From: Caldifarciminota bacterium
GTDB taxonomy: Bacteria; Hydrothermota; Tepidihabitantia; Tepidihabitantales; Tepidihabitantaceae
Reading direction: 5' to 3'
Assembly: GCA_903908785.1 (NCBI GenBank)
Contig: CAIVTL010000748.1
Location: 1-6,056 of the forward strand
DNA length: 6,056 bases
Of this stretch, positions 5,143 to 6,056 are shown piece after piece. The position numbers and the translations under genes were made by a program. The notes below the pieces were generated by a model, which was given only the letters and a program-made list of their open reading frames with translations, searched no databases and was not told where the DNA came from. The stretch's first letter is position 1. Each line of letters opens with the position of its first letter.

Positions 5143-6056
5143 AGCTCGCAGCCGCGGCCAGGGCTTCGACGTCCGCCACTTTGCCCATCGCGGTGACCGT
5201 CAGTTCGCGGTCTATCCTGCGGGCAAGCCCGGCGAGCACGTTGCCCGGCCCGATTTCGAAGAACTTGGTGGCACCGAGGCTCCTGGCGCTCGTCATGGTT
5301 GCGACCCAGCGGACCGGCGAGATGAGTTGTCTTGCCAGGCAGTCGCGGACTTGGTCAGCCGCAGTTACCGGCTGGCCGGTCACGTTCGCCATGACCGGGA
5401 AGGCCGGGGTGCGGATTTCAAACCGGCCCAGGTAGTCGGCGAACTCCGCGGCCGATTCCTTGAGCAGGGGCGAATGGAACGCGCCGGAGACCGGCAGGAG
5501 CACGGCCTTCAATGCCCCGCGCGTCTTGGCCAGCTCGGCGGCGGCCTTGACCGCCGGAACTTCACCGGAGATGACCGTCTGCTTCGGTTCGTTGTAGTTG
5601 GCCGGCACGACCACGCCGCCGACCTCGGCGCAGAGCTGCTCGACCGCGGCCGCCTCCATGCCGATGATTGCGGCCATCGTGCCCGGGTGCTTCTCGCCTT
5701 CGGCGTACATCAGCGCGCCGCGGCGTTTCACGAGCTGCATGACCGAGACGAAGTCGAGCGCGCCCGCAGCATAGAGCGCGGAGTACTCGCCGAGGCTGTG
5801 GCCGGCCGCCAGTAGCGGGCTGAGTTTCGGCAGCGCGGCCAGCGCGGCCAGCGAATGGGTGAGAATCGCCGGCTGGGTGTATCGGGTCTGGCGCAGTTCG
5901 TCGTCCGGGCCTTCGAATGACAGCTTCCGGATGGGCAGTTCAAGAACCTGCTCGGCCCGGTCGTACACGTCGCGGGCCGCCGGGAACTTCGCGTACAGGT
6001 CCGCGCCCATGCCGACAAACTGTGCCCCCTGTCCGGGGAAGAGGAATCCGATTGCG
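5141..6056 (-). CDS. fabD: Malonyl-CoA:acyl carrier protein transacylase FabD (5' end cut by window)
   Basis: FabD transfers the malonyl group from CoA to acyl carrier protein, supplying the extender for type II fatty-acid synthesis in the cytoplasm. An internal ATG at 6010 is not the true start: the frame continues to the right edge and encodes AIGFLFPGQGAQFVG, containing the family's N-terminal FPGQGxQ motif. Relatives begin only a few residues before this, so about two to five codons are missing. The nucleophile elbow GHSLGEYSAL holds the catalytic Ser (about visible residue 87), and GAFHSPLL holds the catalytic His (about visible residue 194). The KRRGALM segment contains the Arg expected to bind the malonyl carboxylate. 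The roughly 304 visible residues match the usual family length of about 310. It heads the visible part of the operon; the promoter and any further fab genes would lie beyond the right edge. Confidence 0.95.
   Translation of the reverse strand, partial: AIGFLFPGQGAQFVGMGADLYAKFPAARDVYDRAEQVLELPIRKLSFEGPDDELRQTRYTQPAILTHSLAALAALPKLSPLLAAGHSLGEYSALYAAGALDFVSVMQLVKRRGALMYAEGEKHPGTMAAIIGMEAAAVEQLCAEVGGVVVPANYNEPKQTVISGEVPAVKAAAELAKTRGALKAVLLPVSGAFHSPLLKESAAEFADYLGRFEIRTPAFPVMANVTGQPVTAADQVRDCLARQLISPVRWVATMTSARSLGATKFFEIGPGNVLAGLARRIDRELTVTAMGKVADVEALAAAAS

Noticed and set aside
5831..5855. Short direct repeat GCGCGGCCA in fabD
   Set aside because: It is explained by the LAALAAL helix common in FabD and by strong codon bias. 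It is a 9-nt period, unlike the 7/8-nt arrays.

Overview
The window is GC-rich DNA from what is probably a diderm bacterium: its longest gene has a signal peptide and ends in an Omp85-like outer-membrane barrel. The many short heptamer and octamer tandem arrays, both between genes and inside genes, remind me of uncultivated lineages such as candidate phylum WOR-3 (Stahlbacteria). That placement is recalled and low-confidence; nothing here fixes the taxon.

Layout. The left 0.6 kb carries two small plus-strand genes of unknown function. One is cut by the left edge and ends at 272. The other is a 73-residue peptide at 380-601 behind a textbook Shine-Dalgarno sequence. Each is followed within 15-16 nt by a strong GC-rich hairpin (288-320 and 618-650) that lacks a real U-tract. 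A convergent gap (602-744) separates them from a minus-strand operon that fills the rest of the window.

The operon reads from right to left. It starts with fabD (malonyl-CoA:ACP transacylase, missing only its first few codons at the right edge). Next come a half-size UPF0016/GDT1-type cation transporter gene, truD (tRNA pseudouridine-13 synthase, ATGA overlap with the transporter gene), and a 971-residue envelope protein. Spacings are 11 nt, a 4-nt overlap, and 36 nt, so co-transcription is likely. The first three genes are fatty-acid, metal-homeostasis and tRNA-modification housekeeping functions with no obvious shared pathway. The fourth joins a signal peptide, a gluzincin (HExxH...E) peptidase domain, a six-bladed TolB/PD40-type propeller and an Omp85-like barrel carrying a VRGY motif.

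The most unusual feature is a set of eight short tandem arrays with period 7 or 8, each of about 3 to 5 units. Their unit sequences all differ but often share a CTCG-like core. One lies just before the small gene at 380. One exactly fills the 36-nt spacer between truD and the big gene. Six lie inside the big gene without breaking its frame: one encodes part of the signal peptide, four encode apparent linkers or loops, and one encodes a C-terminal tail. No RNA genes, CRISPR arrays, insertion sequences or prophage genes were seen.
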